From assembly GCA_000310025.1 (NCBI GenBank), contig FN648619.1:569407-633406 (forward strand): a stretch of 64,000 nt of DNA, in the 5' to 3' direction. A program made the position numbers and the translations under genes. Positions 10,594 to 24,000 of the stretch are shown here, piece by piece (within the stretch, counting starts at the first letter, position 1; the number at the start of each line of letters is the position of its first letter). The DNA is from Ectocarpus siliculosus. Its lineage: Eukaryota > Sar > Phaeophyceae > Ectocarpales > Ectocarpaceae. Under the pieces are notes generated by a model, which saw only the letters and a list, made by a program, of their open reading frames with translations, made no database searches and was not told the DNA's origin.

Positions 10594-13500
10594 GGACTGA
10601 GGCGTTTCTCGAGTCCTTCGAGCCGACGTTCAGCGCCTACCTGAACCAGACCGTTGGCGAAGTATACCCAGGTGTGGGCTTCATTGCCGTCCCTCTGGCC
10701 TTCGACGACGTTTGGGATGCCGTCTCGTCTGCGAGCGTCGACTTCTTGTTTCTAAACCCCGGATCTGCAAGCTGCATGGAAAGGTAACACGCGTTGTCTA
10801 TCCCCGTTTCAAGAAGCGAAACCGCAAGGTAGAAATTGGCTCTCTCTCTCTCTCTCTCCCTCCCTCCCTGGCACCCCCTTTCCTTCCGCCTAAACGTCTC
10901 CCGTTTTCTGTCTCTTTGTCTCTCTGTCTCTGCCATTTTCCTGCTTACCCGACAACCCTCTGTGATATTCTTCAGCGAGTTTGGGGTCAGTGCCATCCTC
11001 TCGCTGAGAAACTTTCGCCAAGGGAACGAGCTGAACTTGTTTGGAGGGGTGGTCATCACGGCTGCAAACCGAAGCGATATCACAGAAGTCGCGCACTTGC
11101 AGGTCAGGCCAAACATGATATGACCGACCGCATTTCTTGCTCGGTGGCATAATAGTGCCAAGACCTTTTCATCAACTTGTAGGTGCAAGAGTTACGCTAG
11201 TCCTTGGAAGGAAGCCCGCCATCTCCCTTCAGCTATTGCCGAGTTTATTTTCGTTTCTCTGGGGGGAACGGGGTCCAACTCGCACACCAGTTTTTCGCAT
11301 CGCGCACGTGCTGGCCCCGCCCACATGCGTTAGAGGCAAAGCTCAAACAACCTCGCAAACGAGCCACGCCAAAAAAAAACGATTCCGTCGATCCAAGGCG
11401 CATATTGCCCTGACAGCAACGTGAACCGCGCAAACACGCAGGACAAAGTTGTCGAGGGCGTGTCGGTGTCAGGTTTGGGGGCGTTTCAGCTCCAGTGGGG
11501 GCTGCTCCAAGATCAGGGGTTTAACCTCATGGCGGACACTGAGGAGGTTCGATTTGCGTACAACCAAAAAAAGGTGAGGTACGCTGCTGCTGTTGCTCGT
11601 TGTGATATCTGTTGGTGGTGTTCTTCATGTTGTTGCGACTGCTGAAATCTCGCTTCCAACCTTGCTTTTCCACCCTCACGCGTCGAGTTCAAGTAGTTGG
11701 ACCATGAGCCTTTCTTTCGAGAAGCTCCAAAGTCTGGATCGCTTCTGCGCAAGACCGACGCGGGCTCTGACGGCAGGGCAATCTGATTTCGACATGAATG
11801 TGGGTGTAGGTATGGACCGGAACCGACTGTAGCTTCAAGACCAACATAGGTTCCGTGCGTGTTTCTTATCTACGTCTCGCAGATTGTCTACGACGTCATC
11901 AACGAAAACGTGGATGTCGGTTTCGTTCGAACCGACATGGTCGAGCGCATGGACGCTGCAGGTGAGATACGCTGACAACGACGATGTGAGTGTCCTTTGT
12001 GCCACCGAATTAAGCTGATACCAGCGGCGATGTCGTGTTTTAATGATCGCGGCAACGTTTCCAGCACCCACAACCAGGACCCCAGGCCCTTTCCAACCGC
12101 AACCGCAAACCTAGAGTGAGCAAACCATACAATTTCGATGGAAATTGATGTTTGATCGGGCTCCGTCCCCACCATTCTTGGGGTTTCTAAATCGCCTGCG
12201 ATGTACATGCCTCTCAACGTTACCAGCTTCCGACGCAATGTCTGCACAGAAGAACACGTTTCGGACATGTCTGTCGGGTGTCGAAGTCAAGAGAAAGACC
12301 AATCACCCCCGCTCCCTTCCTACGCCTTGCGAAGCCTCTGTCTTTCCTCGGCAAGTAGACAGATGTTTAGGCCCACGTGAGAGCTACGATCGTAATATTC
12401 CTGTCCGAACAGGCATTCCTTGATCGCTGCTGACCTGTAGGACTTGTTTTAACGGAAAACGAAATCTTAGGGAGAAACATGTCCAAAATTGAACTCCAGT
12501 CGCGTTCGCCGCCGGGTCTTGTGGCATTTTCAGAGTACGCCTGCTTCGTTCTCCACCACCGCGTCACCCCCACGCTTGAATCATTGACGTCACCCGGCGA
12601 ATCAGCACCGATCTTACGTCCACCTTTGTTCTCTATGTGTGTGCCTGTTTTCACTGAACGCAATGTGTGTGAAAGGGGAAGTCAATATTTCGGATGTCAA
12701 CTTTATTCTCGTCCGGGAGGACATCGCTGCCAGCGGGTTTCCTTTCCCGTGTTCCACAGGTAGGGGCCCCGCCTCGCGGTTTTTGCGCTGCCCCCCTCAC
12801 AGTTATCTGAAATGCCGAGACTTCGAGCAGTCCATAGTCATGGGGAAAACTTGGTGCTTGGGTTCTGGTGTGGCGTTCTTGAGTTGCAAGCAAGGCTGTT
12901 CCTCTTGGTCTAACTAATCAAATTTCCATACCATGGTACACTTTTGCAATATCGATGAAACAATAAACAACGTATGTAGAAGTTCGCGAAAACACGACGA
13001 ACTTTCGGAGCTTAATGGGGTGGAGGATTCGTTTCAATTCTCGAATAGAACATTGGCTTGGGTATGTTTTCCGCATCCGGCAACCTCGGGCGGAAGTTTG
13101 GATTTTGCCGAGGTCGCATTCTGGACGGCATGCGAACGGTGCGAATTTGAACCGAACGATGTTCGAGATTCATAATGAGCATTCTGTGTTCTATCTTCTG
13201 AGATTCTGTACTCATTTGTTTTGCTCTCCCGTAATGGATATATGATCGATCTTGGCGGGGCATGTTGTTTCTGGCGCACTCGAGATAAGTACCTTGCTTC
13301 GGTTCGCCTATGTGCTCGCGGTCCGCCTCTGTTCATGAACCATTAGCAAGGGGAAAATGAGGTAGGGAATAAACGGCAAGCTCCCCTTCTCATAATCAAG
13401 GCAGTGTTGCAGCAGCAGCAGTAGCAGTAGCAACCAACCACAGAGTGATAAACAACGCCAACAGCGTTCAAGGGCAGAGCGGTCCGTCATCGCTCCCCGT

Positions 13501-16500
13501 CCCCTTGTTGTTGTCAAGCAGCCACCGAAATCGTCCAAAAACGTGTTGCTGTAGATTCGATTCCAGGAATCGCGTCACCCGTACCGTGTTCACCGCCCCC
13601 ACAAAAACTCGCGCTCTTCTCTTGCACTTCCCTGCATGCGTATGTATCCCGAGCGACAGATTTGGTGCCAGAATGGCCTTTACAGGCGTTATCCCACGTC
13701 CCGTCGGACCTTGCCAAGGAAGTGGTGGGTGCCCTTCTGCTGATCAACGAGACCCACGAGGCAGCCGTGTCCGGCGGGTACTCCACGTGGGATGTGCCTC
13801 TCTCTTACGCCGACCTCAGGTTAGTCTAAAGTCCAAGGAAATGGCCACGAGGTCCCTTGCGATAAACTCTCATGGATACGGGGGAATGGGATGAAGAGAC
13901 CACTTAGAAACACACCGACCGGAGCAAGTGTTCTAAACTTTTCCTCGCCCGTGCCTTTCGTCGTGTTGTCCGCAACCTCCTCCGCGCAGTAGAACACAGC
14001 CTGTGGCGGATGCCCCGACTTGTTTTTTGCTGATCCCTGACGCCATGTCCCGCCCCCCGCTGTCGGTTTCGTCGTATCTCAATTGCATCTGCACCGTTCG
14101 GCACACCCTCTTTCCTGAGTTCACTGCTTCCCTATTTTCAATACAAACAACGCTTTTCGCACATGAGCTTGTTTCTCGAACCCGGGATCATGTGTAGAGA
14201 ATGCCCGTCTTCGATGTAGCTGATTTTGATCAAACTTCACCTACCCGTCTTTCACCCTATGATGAGAAAAGGGAATGAACTTCGTTGTCATTCATCCTAA
14301 CGAGAACGACAGCAGGGTACCCAATTATCGTGTTTTATGCGGTGCGTGTGCTGGGAGGATTTTGGGCCCAACCTGGCGGGATATTTGATCGTATGTGTAT
14401 ATTCAGGGGACGTTGGGATGCTATCTTTGGACTAGAGGGAGGGTAGACACTGGATTTTCATCCCCCGCGAGGTTCCCTAGTCAAGCTCATATTATTAAAC
14501 ACCCGAGAAACAAGCAAGGTTAGCGTAGGTTGTGCGCCCTGGATTGCCTTCCGTGAGCTCCCTTGGGAGAATCGTCAGAGGGGCCGGGAAATTCGTCGAG
14601 GCATGTGCAACCGTTTCTCAATTTGGAAACAGGGTTGATTTTGCGCCAAGTTCCATGGGGTACCACACTCGCAATTCACACATACCGACACGATAGTCTT
14701 TTCGAGGTTTTCACTGGTGGCAATTTTTGATGGATTTCTTTGAACAGCAGTGGTTGCTGTTGCCTTGCTCGCTTTGGCAGACTGAACAAACGTTGGTGGC
14801 GTTTCCTGCAGGCAGGGGTCCTCACGACCAGAACCCCCTCTGACAATCTCTCCTGGAGTTGCAGCTCCCACCGCTGTTACCTGTTAATCCTTCCTTACAA
14901 CTTGGTCCAGTTCCCCATACATGTACGCAAATCCCCAAACAACGGCGTATACCCGTTTCCGTCAACGTTTCCACCCGTCGCTGGCCTCCACTCACCCTGA
15001 CCGACTGCTACCCGCCGCCTCGATTCATGTGTGCCGTACCTTTCACGAAGTGCTCTACTATTGCAACTCGGGGTGCTGGATTCCGAACAAGGACATTGCA
15101 TCCAGTCCGAGAACGTGTACGGGGCTGTAGTGTGCCCGGAAGGGTTTTTCAAGATCGCCGAGAATTTGTTCGACTCCAAGTGCACGGAACTCGGTAGTAA
15201 GTACGCCTTAGCACACCCCTAAGTTCGGAAGCGTCCTGCATCGCTTAGCCTATATGTTCTTGATGGGTTGACAGTTTGTGTAGACTAAACTTTACACATT
15301 TATTTTCTCGGGATGATGCCATTCGCTACCCAGCGTGTCATCAATATGTTACCCCCATGGTCTGACGCGATAGTTTTGGTCTGAAAGTTCTATTTTAGGT
15401 TCCGGACCATGCTGGCGTCGGTGGTTGTGTACAAGGGAGACAGCGGGATACCGGAGCTCGACGAAACAAGTCGCGATTTGAGACATGCGTGAAGAAGATG
15501 ACAACTTTCTTTAGGTTACCGTTTTGTAAGCCGACGCCTGTATCTGATGCGTTGGTTCCTTCCCAATAACCGAAATTCCTTAAGCTAACGCACCTAATTC
15601 TTTCTGTGACGTGTGTTTCTCATCATTCCGTCGATGGTGTGTCCCGAAACGCGGGCATGGGTTCTGGTGTGGATTGGGGACGACGACTATAAACACCGTA
15701 AATGCCTCACCCTTTTCAACTTTCCCGTCAGTTCTGTGTCTCCCACCAGCAGCCTATTATTTGAGTGTGTTGAACGCACGATCACCTCTTTTGGCGAGCG
15801 ACAAAATATCGCGCTGCATGTACCAACTATGTACGCGACGAACATACTAATTGACAATAGAGAAATCGCAATTATAGCCCAATCGGACCTGGCGAGGTTT
15901 TCCCTCTTCGCTACAGCCCCTCTCCACCAACTGTGCTAGACAACAAAACGTGTGCAACAACGGTCGCGACTCAACCGCCCTCAACGAAACCAACGTGTAT
16001 CGCATTCCTCGTTTTTCTCTCGAACAAGCAGGAACGTGCCCCGACGGTTACACCTGTATCTGCCGCCCCTGCGAGCCACTGCCGGAAACGGAGTTCTCGT
16101 ACAGCCTCAATGTCTCTAGACAGTCTGTGGGCACGGGAGACTGCCAAAAAATGACCTCGTGCGCGGAAGGGGTGGTTGCTTTCTCAAACCTGACAGTCGG
16201 TGTGGTGGACAATTGGGGACCGGCGAGAGAGGTACTGTTGTTTTGAGGTGGACGCCGTTTTCCTGCACTTACGAGTCTTGTTCGTCTATCATCCGTGACA
16301 CGCTTGTTGTAGATTTTCCTTAACTTTGTTGTTCATCATGGAGAGACCTCATTGACGCGGGCGAGCACTTGCATTTTTCTCGAGTTCCTGTTGACTCTCC
16401 AACATCCGGATACGCATGAACATTGCTATCTAACTTCTTGTCCTGCCAAGTAAACAGCAAGCCCCCGATGATTGGGCCTGATTTGTAGTATTCACCTGCC

Positions 16501-19500
16501 GTCACGATTTTCCCTCCCACATCCCCGCAGACGTTAGGCCTCAACCGCTCCGACACTCTGGAAGTTCACGTGATCACCGCCGGTGACCAGACGTCGTGCT
16601 ACGCCGTCGAGCACGGACCCTTTCCGTGTGCAGAAAGCTCTGTCCATGGAGGCTCGGGGGCACCGTCACTGACCACTACTCAGACAGGTTGGTCTATTGG
16701 TCTCCTTACCTTGTGTTTGGAAGCTAATGTCGACAGCCCGGGATGTATGCTTGCGTTGTCGATCGAAGCAACTCTCCACCAACGAGAATCATGGCACAAC
16801 GAAACCGCTGTTGTGGTGCTCACCCAACAACCGTCCTTAAAGATTGTGGTGCTACGCGTGTTGGGCCATTGAATCGGGGCGCACTGGTCGCTGTCTTCTT
16901 TCTACGTTGTGGGAATGGATAAACGTTGTGCAACCGTCCAAGGAGAAACTGGAGCGGGGGGAGGAGGAGGAGAATTCGGCCAAGAACCGAAATATTTTTG
17001 TATTCGCTCTCCTTCAACGTTAAACATGCCAGGGTGGGACTATGAGGTTCCGGTCTTCGTTGAGACACCGGGGAGCACCTTGCTAAGGTTTATCGTGGAC
17101 GGAAGGGACAGCGAGGGATCGCCCACCCTTATGGGCGTGGTAGAACCCAGGTATCCGTGGAACGTTTTGTACATGTGTATTTTTCTATGCGACCTCCATG
17201 AGCCTTTGTGGTCCTTAGTAGATCAGATTGATAGCATACGGCGGGGGAGAATGAGAGTGACAGTCGCGTTCTTGCGCAATTCAAAAACCCCGGCGAGTGT
17301 GCTACCCACGCTGATCCGTAGACCTAGCCGGTTCATGCCATGTGGTTACGCCGGCCCTGTCAACAATGGCAAACAAATGAGGGGAACTTACGTTCGAAAT
17401 GAAACCGAACGCCGTAGGGAAAGAGTTGGGGTGATCATTGGGATGGTCTTCGGTAAGCACAACGGTCACAACAGCTCGAAACTTGAAGACGTCTGGGCGG
17501 GCGGAAAATCATGCCCAAAAAGCAGGGAAATGACTTAGGACTCTTCATACTCCAAGGTGGTGTTCAAACCCTCCGTTTTAGTTGTCGGACAACTTCCTCC
17601 TACATAGAGCTGGGGGGGTACCGCAACAATGTATTTCCCTACCCGCTCGTGGGGGAGACTACCACCAAGCCAGGCCGTCCAAGAGATACAGCAAAGTTTC
17701 TACGAAAATTGATTTTTCGCATCACGAACAGAAAATTACAGCATCCACTCTTCGCCTTCCCCCACCCCACTCGCCGATCACCCAGTTGCGGGGATTGGGT
17801 GTACGAGTCGCACGTTGGCAGCTGCAACAACAATGCTTCGCGATCGGTAGTTTTTTCCTTCGCTGAAATATCCCGCGAGTGCGAGCATTTCGTCGACCTC
17901 CCGGACAACTTCTATGGCATGGTGAGGACGTGTGTCTCGCTTAATTTGTCGAAGAAGTACCACGTACGTTGGGTTGCCTATTGCGTGTGAGTGATGCCGG
18001 ACGTTATTCAACCACTACTGTAGACTTCTCGGACCACACCCGCAGAAGCGCCGCGTGCGAAGGAATACAATAGAGAAGCGGACTGCGTTCTACGCCTATG
18101 GGCGACCAACCAAGCAGCTATAGATAGCACCACATATATGACCTCGCTACTGGCACCGTGCCCACCATTCTCGGGGATCTTGGTCGACAGACGAAATAGC
18201 CGTTAGCGACAAAACGGGACAAAGAGATGCGTTTAAATCGCCTCAGAGAATGGGGAGCGGCAACAATGGAATAATAGTGGAGCAGATTTGAAAGGCGGGG
18301 ATGAAATAATAGTAGCTTCACGCAAGGGTTGATAGCTTCCAACGTGCCCAAGGGCACCACACACACACGCGCAAGCACGAAGCAGAATGAAGAAGTGCCA
18401 ACACATGGTGTATCCACGCATGGCCCTGCTGGAGCCCGCGTACGTGTTTCGCGTTTCGCGTCCGTTTTCGAAGAACCAAGCTAACGATCTCCACAACGGT
18501 CCAACAACGGTTAGGATGCAACGTTGACCTACCTTTCTCCTATCCCCGCCACGTTCCTTCTATTCGCCCCTCCAAGTTCTTACAGCATGCTCCTCCTCTC
18601 CTTCGTGCTGACTACCCCCTACCCTATCCCCCTCAACTATGTACACCGTCTTGCCGGGTTAGGAGTGCGACTATGCTCCGTGGGGATCTATGGCTGGGAT
18701 CGTGGCTATCACAATGAGCAGCCTGATTGCCGCGGTGGCGGTGGCACTTACCGCGTGGACCATAATTTACCGGTGAGCGAGATTAATAACCCTCTACATG
18801 GAGCGCAACTAGGGCTGGGCATTTTGCATGCATGAGACTGTTGGTTCTCCTCCATGGTTGCCAGCAGTACCCCTGGAGATGATTACAGAAACAGTACAGT
18901 AGAGCTCCTTGGAACAGTGTGGGATTTCGACGATCACGGGACGTAGACGAATGATAGTGTGTAGTTGCCGCGTGATGCACTTTGATTTGATGAATGGTGT
19001 TGTACGAGATGGTTTACACCACGCTGTGAAGCAGGAGCGTACTATTAGCAGGAATCGACTGGAGTGTCGGCTAGGAAGGCGAACGAAGGTCTTGCGAAGA
19101 CTGCACAGTTGGGGAGCTCGTGATTCAACCACCGAATGAAGTCGGCGTTGTGACTAGACTCGTTTTTCAAAGCACTACATGATTTGTGGCCACGCCCATT
19201 TGCATTTTCGCAGCTCAGGCATTCCGAACGATGAGGTTTAGGCCTCGACCTGGACAAACTACAGCGCGCTGGATCTGTGTCTACAGGAAAACAATCCGAT
19301 ACACACGCATCAATTTATTTGCGGACCCTTCGGGTCCACTATATTTTCGTGCACCCTTTTAGGGGAAGTTCGCCTGTGACCACGGAAATCGACCGCGTCA
19401 AGTGTTGGACTAGGACGGACAGAAGAAGGTTCTGGGCAGCGAGAGCGGAACGTTTTTAGTGTGAAAACAACAACAACAACAGCAACCACAACAACAACGA

Positions 19501-22500
19501 CAACAACCTCTCGACACCATTCTTGAATCTTGAACTCGGCAGTAAAGCGAGGCCGATCGTTGCTGCGCAGTGGATCTTCTGCGTGGTGTTCAGCACGAAT
19601 ATCGCCTTGATGACGCTTGGGGCGGGGTCGTTGGTGGGGCCTCCATCGGACTTCACTTGCACGGCCCAGCCCATCCTGGTAAGGAAGTATTGCAAATCTC
19701 GCCACCCATTGACCGTTATATTCTTCTTCTTACCAGACGAACGGGTCCATCTTTGTTCCTTGCACGATACGTTAGTTCGATAACCCGCCCAATACAGTGT
19801 AGGCGACATACTCCTTCATTGAATACCACACATAACCACCGGTTTTCAAGCCTGTCATGTGCCACGAGTCATCTAGTGTCTTCAACACTACAGACGAACA
19901 CCGCGTTGCTGTTGATGTCGTTCGCTGTGTTCCCAATGGAACCGGTCGCTCCTCCTCATGCTGACGGAGACATGGTTCTGATGGAGACGAGACCTCGGAG
20001 TCAAAGAGGTCCTGTCGGACAGAGACAGACAGACTTAAAAGGCAAACGTTCGGCACCTATGGCGATGATCACATCGCGGCAGACGGCCACAGTTGTAAAG
20101 TTCGACGGGCTCTTGCGTGCCCTCTCCTCGTGCCGTGATTCGGCCGTGCCTTCTCCCTACGTTTCTCTGGATCGCCGCCAATCAATATACTTTGCCATTG
20201 ATGTCGCTTTCGGCGGCCCGCAGTACTTCATGGGATCCGGCACGGCAATATCGTCCCTGTTTCTCAAGATGTGGAGGGTGTTAGTGGTTTGGAAGGCCGG
20301 GTTGAAGAGGATCCGGATTAAGAACGCCGAGCTGTTCAGGTGATGATACCAACTATCGCGCGTACTGGGAAATTGGATTGCCTAGGCGAATGTACGGATT
20401 GCCCAATCGAAGTAAGTTGAATTGGAAAAAACAAACCGGCAGGGGGAAAGCAGACCCTAACCGTAACCCCTACTCCGACTTGGCCGATTAACCTTTTATC
20501 CAGAGTGTTGCTTGCTTACTTGGGAAAACCTGCATAGATTTTGTGGAACGATTTCATGCTCGGTTGCGAAGGGCCTGTCACGGGAGTCAAAGGATGCCCG
20601 GGAGAGAAAAGAACGCCACCATCCACAACCTGAAATGCCCTGCGAATAGTTCTTTCGGAGTCACGAACTGCCAGCTCGTTTCGTCGACTTTCGGCTGCCG
20701 CTGTTCTGAGGACCTGGGCGTTGGGGTAGCGCAGGCAAACACTCCAGGGGCGAAGAGGGCGTAGGAAGAGCCCACATACTAGGGATATTGTAGCTTCATG
20801 GAGAGCCGTGGGCCTCCCTACTTCCTTCAGAGTACGACATAACCTTGGGTCCAACCTGACAGCTGTCTCACGGATATCGGCAGGTACCTCGCGATATTTT
20901 GCACCGTGGATGTTGCTCTTCTGACGGCGATGTTCATCGTCCACCGCCCGCGCGCCAGCGTTGCATCTGTGGCCGAACAAGTTTCCGGCGTTCCGGTTAG
21001 CGTCGAACACATCGCTTGCGACTACGGAGAGCTTCATTTTGTCACCCAAGCGCTCAACATTTACCATGCTCTTATAGCCGTCGCTGGGTGTGTGACAAGC
21101 TTCAAGGCGCGAAAAGTGGGCTCCCAGTGTAAGAGCTGCTGGAGGCACACGGCAACGATAGTACGGTATCATCTTATCAGCGACCGAATTCTAGGGTGTA
21201 TCCCATGCCCTTAATTGCACAACCAAAAGCAAAAAAATGTCTTCGCTTGCTCCAGTCACAAAGCACAAAGGACTCCCAGGGTAGAGACATGCCTGTCCCG
21301 TTAGCTGGTCGACCAGGCTCGCTGCGCTCCATGGGGTCTGAAAAACCGCATGTAGTCATGACTTGCTTTCTGTCGATATCCCTTCCTCCTTGATTTCCTG
21401 CCCGGTGTTGAACAGTTGTGCATCGGAATTACCAACTATGTTGTCTTCCACGGCCTTGCCTCTCTACTTACGAAGAGCTCCGATGTCATCGAATCACTGA
21501 CTGCAGATATGGAGACGCATCCGATCGCGTTTACCATATGGTCGACGACCCTCATCGTCGGGACCCTCGCGATAGTCTCCATGTCAACCTCTTGCGACGC
21601 CTCCTGCAAGGTGAGCCACGCAGCAGCCTCTGCCCTGCCGTTGGTGTAGCGGGATCGGGTTCGGGCAGATGTTATGTTGTGATGAGGACGCCGTTCGTTC
21701 TGTTTGGACAATTTCAGCCTTCGTTTTCACTTAAAATGTAATTCTCACTACTACTGCTGAGGCGGGCCGGTCCGCCCGTTCATTCCCTTTGCTGAGGCGG
21801 TCGAGCACACCAAGGTGGCGGGCTCGCTTCCAAGGAATATGGTTTTGGGCGAGGCTCAAACCCTCATCTAGGGGGATCGGTTAGAGCTCATTTTCCTTTT
21901 TCCTCGATGTTCCAAATCACAAGTACCACCCCCAAAACAATTTCAGGTAGAGGCAGCTTCTTACCGGTTGTCTCAGGTGTTCGGTTGAGCATGCATCTGT
22001 ACATTTGGACTTCGACCAGCAAGTCTCCTTCGCTGAACATGTGCCACACTCTGAAACATGCGGAATAACTCTGCCCTATCTAGGGCCCGATACCCTACCG
22101 CATCACCGGCTCGCCCAAGGACCACCCAACGTCACTCCCGTAGAATTCCAGGAACCCAGACCCCAACTCCAGCGCTCGTACCTGTGAATCCTCGGCTACG
22201 TGGGCCTCTGCTGTCCCACGAAAAGCCGTCGTAATACATCAATTCTTCTCATGTTGGTGCCTTGGCCATTTTCTGGCCAAAAATCATATCCTATAAGCAA
22301 CATGAGCCTCAAGTTTCGAATATCTTGCAGTCTTGAGAGCAGGCCGTTGGCGTGCTATGGTCGACCTACGATCGTGTACGTGATTACACAACGATAATGG
22401 GTACGAGATCGGTCATTCGTGGCACGACAACAATAGAACTGATGCATGGTACATAACCTTAGTTGAAAATACAGCCTTTGCCATTTTTTTACTGTCATCT

Positions 22501-23064
22501 ACCTTTCCACCATAGTTTCTGCATCTCGATGGTGCGTGCATGCTTCGCGATGGTCGAATAATTGCGAACGCCAACAACACCGATCAAGGCTCTCTTATCC
22601 CCCTGCCTCCCCCCCCTCAACGCCCCAAAACCCGCCAACCCATGTGTCATTGAACGCCCAAACCGACGAAAAGATACTCCTCAACAGCTTGGGCACCACG
22701 GTTTCCGCCACGATCGCCCTGGTGAGAGACGTTGACGTAAACTGATGTTCTCTCCGTAGCGCGCGCATCGGTGTCTTGTGTCGTTTCTATCGTGAACACC
22801 TGTAGAGTGCCCCTCGTGAGACGTTTTCTATGTAGGATGAAACCGGCGGATGCCCACGCTTGCGGGCCGATCGATACGTGTGCTTAACGCCGCTCTTTCT
22901 CTCGTGAGCCTGGAATTTATTCCGTCAAATTGTCCACCTATGCTCGCTGGCAGATATGTATCTATGGCCCTAAGGTAGTGTGGGTTCACTTCAGCCAGAC
23001 GACCATCTACCCTGACCTACCTTCGAATCCGGGAACGCAACTCCGGTCCCAGATATATCAAGAC
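10594..23064 (+). CDS. PhnD-like binding domain fused to class C GPCR (partial model)
   Basis: Predicted plasma-membrane receptor. Exons whose borders and phases agree: 10594-10783, 10976-11102, 11442-11573, 11883-11961, 12676-12759, 13654-13819 (ectodomain); 16531-16687, 17033-17150, 17786-17921 (linker); 18663-18772, 19543-19678, 20224-20339, 20884-21128, 21507-21610, 21947-21966 (tentative), 22688-22721, 22954-23064 (membrane part). The first six read as a type II periplasmic-binding domain of the PhnD kind seen in phosphonate transporters and sensor kinases: VDFLFLNPGSA, DVGFVRTDM, TDLVPEWPL and a PLSYADLR end. The later exons give seven hydrophobic helices with class C marks: DFTCTAQPIL with the conserved Cys before helix 3, SLFLKMWR, NIYHALIAV then FKARK after helix 5, and IYGPKVVW ending helix 7. 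The start and signal peptide are not found; 13820-16530 is only partly resolved. The last exon may be 23197-23226, ending RREI and a stop. The ligand is unknown. Domain calls are firm; the fusion rests on order and phase. Confidence 0.75.
14000..16231 (+). other. Cys-rich connector of receptor gene, with possible lesions
   Basis: Three coding-like pieces lie between the binding domain and the linker. At 14000 an acceptor opens LWRMP, which continues the binding-domain end but soon meets TGA here; the right-arm copy stays open. At 15067-15196 there is a Cys-containing frame (VVCPEGFFKIAENLF). At about 15940-16231 a Cys-rich frame (CPDGYTCICRPCEP) ends at a GAGAGAG|GTACTG donor. Against the right-arm copy, this one has TGCAA where TGCAG gives an acceptor before 15067, and lacks one base near 15970, which shifts the frame. 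Either the splicing differs from my model, or this copy is damaged, or there are sequence errors. Confidence 0.5.
19319..19502 (-). repeat. SINE-like unit with trinucleotide tract, copy 1
   Basis: This unit matches 24722-24882: TTGCGGACCCTTCGGGTCCA, a variable part, CCTGTGACCACGG, CGTCAAGTGTT, GGACAGAAGAAGGT, then a CAA-rich tract. On the minus strand it contains GGTCGATTTCC, close to a tRNA B-box, preceded by the GTT-rich tract. It lies in the intron of the receptor gene between the exons for helices 1 and 2. A tRNA-derived origin is inference; I see no convincing A-box. Confidence 0.6.
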
Positions 23065-23229
23065 GTAAGTGGTGGAACAGTTCCACATGCACTGGTCGTT
23101 TCGTTGAAGTGATGGTGCATCACCACACTATACTGGCGATGGCTGTGGAGGATGCGACGCCCAACAAGTTTTATTCTTCGGTCGAATTTCCGTGTAGGAT
23201 TCTTCATCGTTTCGGCGGGAAATATAACG

Positions 23230-24000
23230 GTGACCACCCAACAAGCGTCATAACTTCTCCCTCCTACCTCTGTATTTGATTTCCCGCCTGGAGGGTTATG
23301 GAGTCGCGTTCATCAGTGGTTTTCGCTTCGTCCCGCTCTCTCATTTGTTTGATTCCCCGTCTACGGCTTCCAACACATCTCTCGTTTTTCTTCGTCTGTC
23401 TTTCTGCGGCCGACGTGAACGGCAGACGGACCACTATTCACCCAAGACGAAGCAGATGACATCCGGCAAACCAGGGGAAATTGGCAAATTAGGATCACCC
23501 GGCAAATTAGGGGGATTTGGCGAATTAGGGAAATTTGGCGCCGAAGAAGGCGAAGTCGGCCATGACCAGGTCGTCGAGCCCAAGCCTCCTGGATGACGCC
23601 AGGGTAGCAATTTCTCAGTGAGTGAAGCGGTGAAATTTGGCGCCGACTCGTTCTCAGATGTATTCGTGGAGCACAATATGATGGATGAATATCGGGAATC
23701 TTCAGCAGAAACGGAGGAGAATATTCATTGATGGCCGGAGAACAGGACGCTTGGCGCTCTTGGAGTGTCTTCGGTTGTTGGAGAACCATTTAGTGGTGGT
23801 CTGGATTGAGTAGTGGATCGATGCGGTGGTGATGTTCCATTACATGGCGACCTCGTCGCCAACCGCCACCGACTTGTACAAGAGTCTCCCATCTCGGCCC
23901 GCCGTCGTGGGGGTAACCTTTCTCCACACAATCACGAGCGAAGGCGCGAAGTATCAACCACGGCATGAAGTCCCGAGATGTGGAAGGTCGCGGCAGTTGT
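23230..24000. other. Intergenic stretch with short imperfect repeats
   Basis: After the last plausible receptor exon I see no gene with recognisable domains. At about 23465-23555 a run of imperfect units (GGCAAATTAGG, GGGGATTTGGCGAATTAGG, GAAATTTGGCGCC) reads as Gly-Lys-Leu-Gly repeats on the plus strand, and GAAATTTGGCGCC recurs at about 23632. It is probably low-complexity DNA. Confidence 0.4.

Larger units (their letters stand above)
4120..16250 (+). repeat. Left arm of large inverted duplication
   Basis: From about 4120-4740 and then 9190-16250 this arm matches the minus strand of 36365-44240. It includes the exons for the binding-protein domain of the receptor gene and their introns. 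The 4.4 kb between 4745 and 9190, which holds retroelement sequence, is missing from the other arm, so it most likely inserted here after the duplication. A further segment at about 9490-9890 is also present only here. Similarity ends at the GAGAGAG|GTACTG exon border near 16231-16250. Confidence 0.85.

Noticed and set aside
10594-13819. Bacterial contamination as the source of the PhnD-like domain
   Set aside because: The domain is split by several introns with GT/AG borders that keep phase, and it is duplicated with its introns in the right arm.
21416-21506. Extending the helix-6 exon upstream to 21416, where the frame is open and hydrophobic
   Set aside because: The previous exon ends in phase 1 at CAGT|GTAAGA. 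An acceptor at CTGCAG|ATATGG (21507) joins in the right phase and gives the expected loop between helices 5 and 6; the longer version needs another donor and would add an extra helix.
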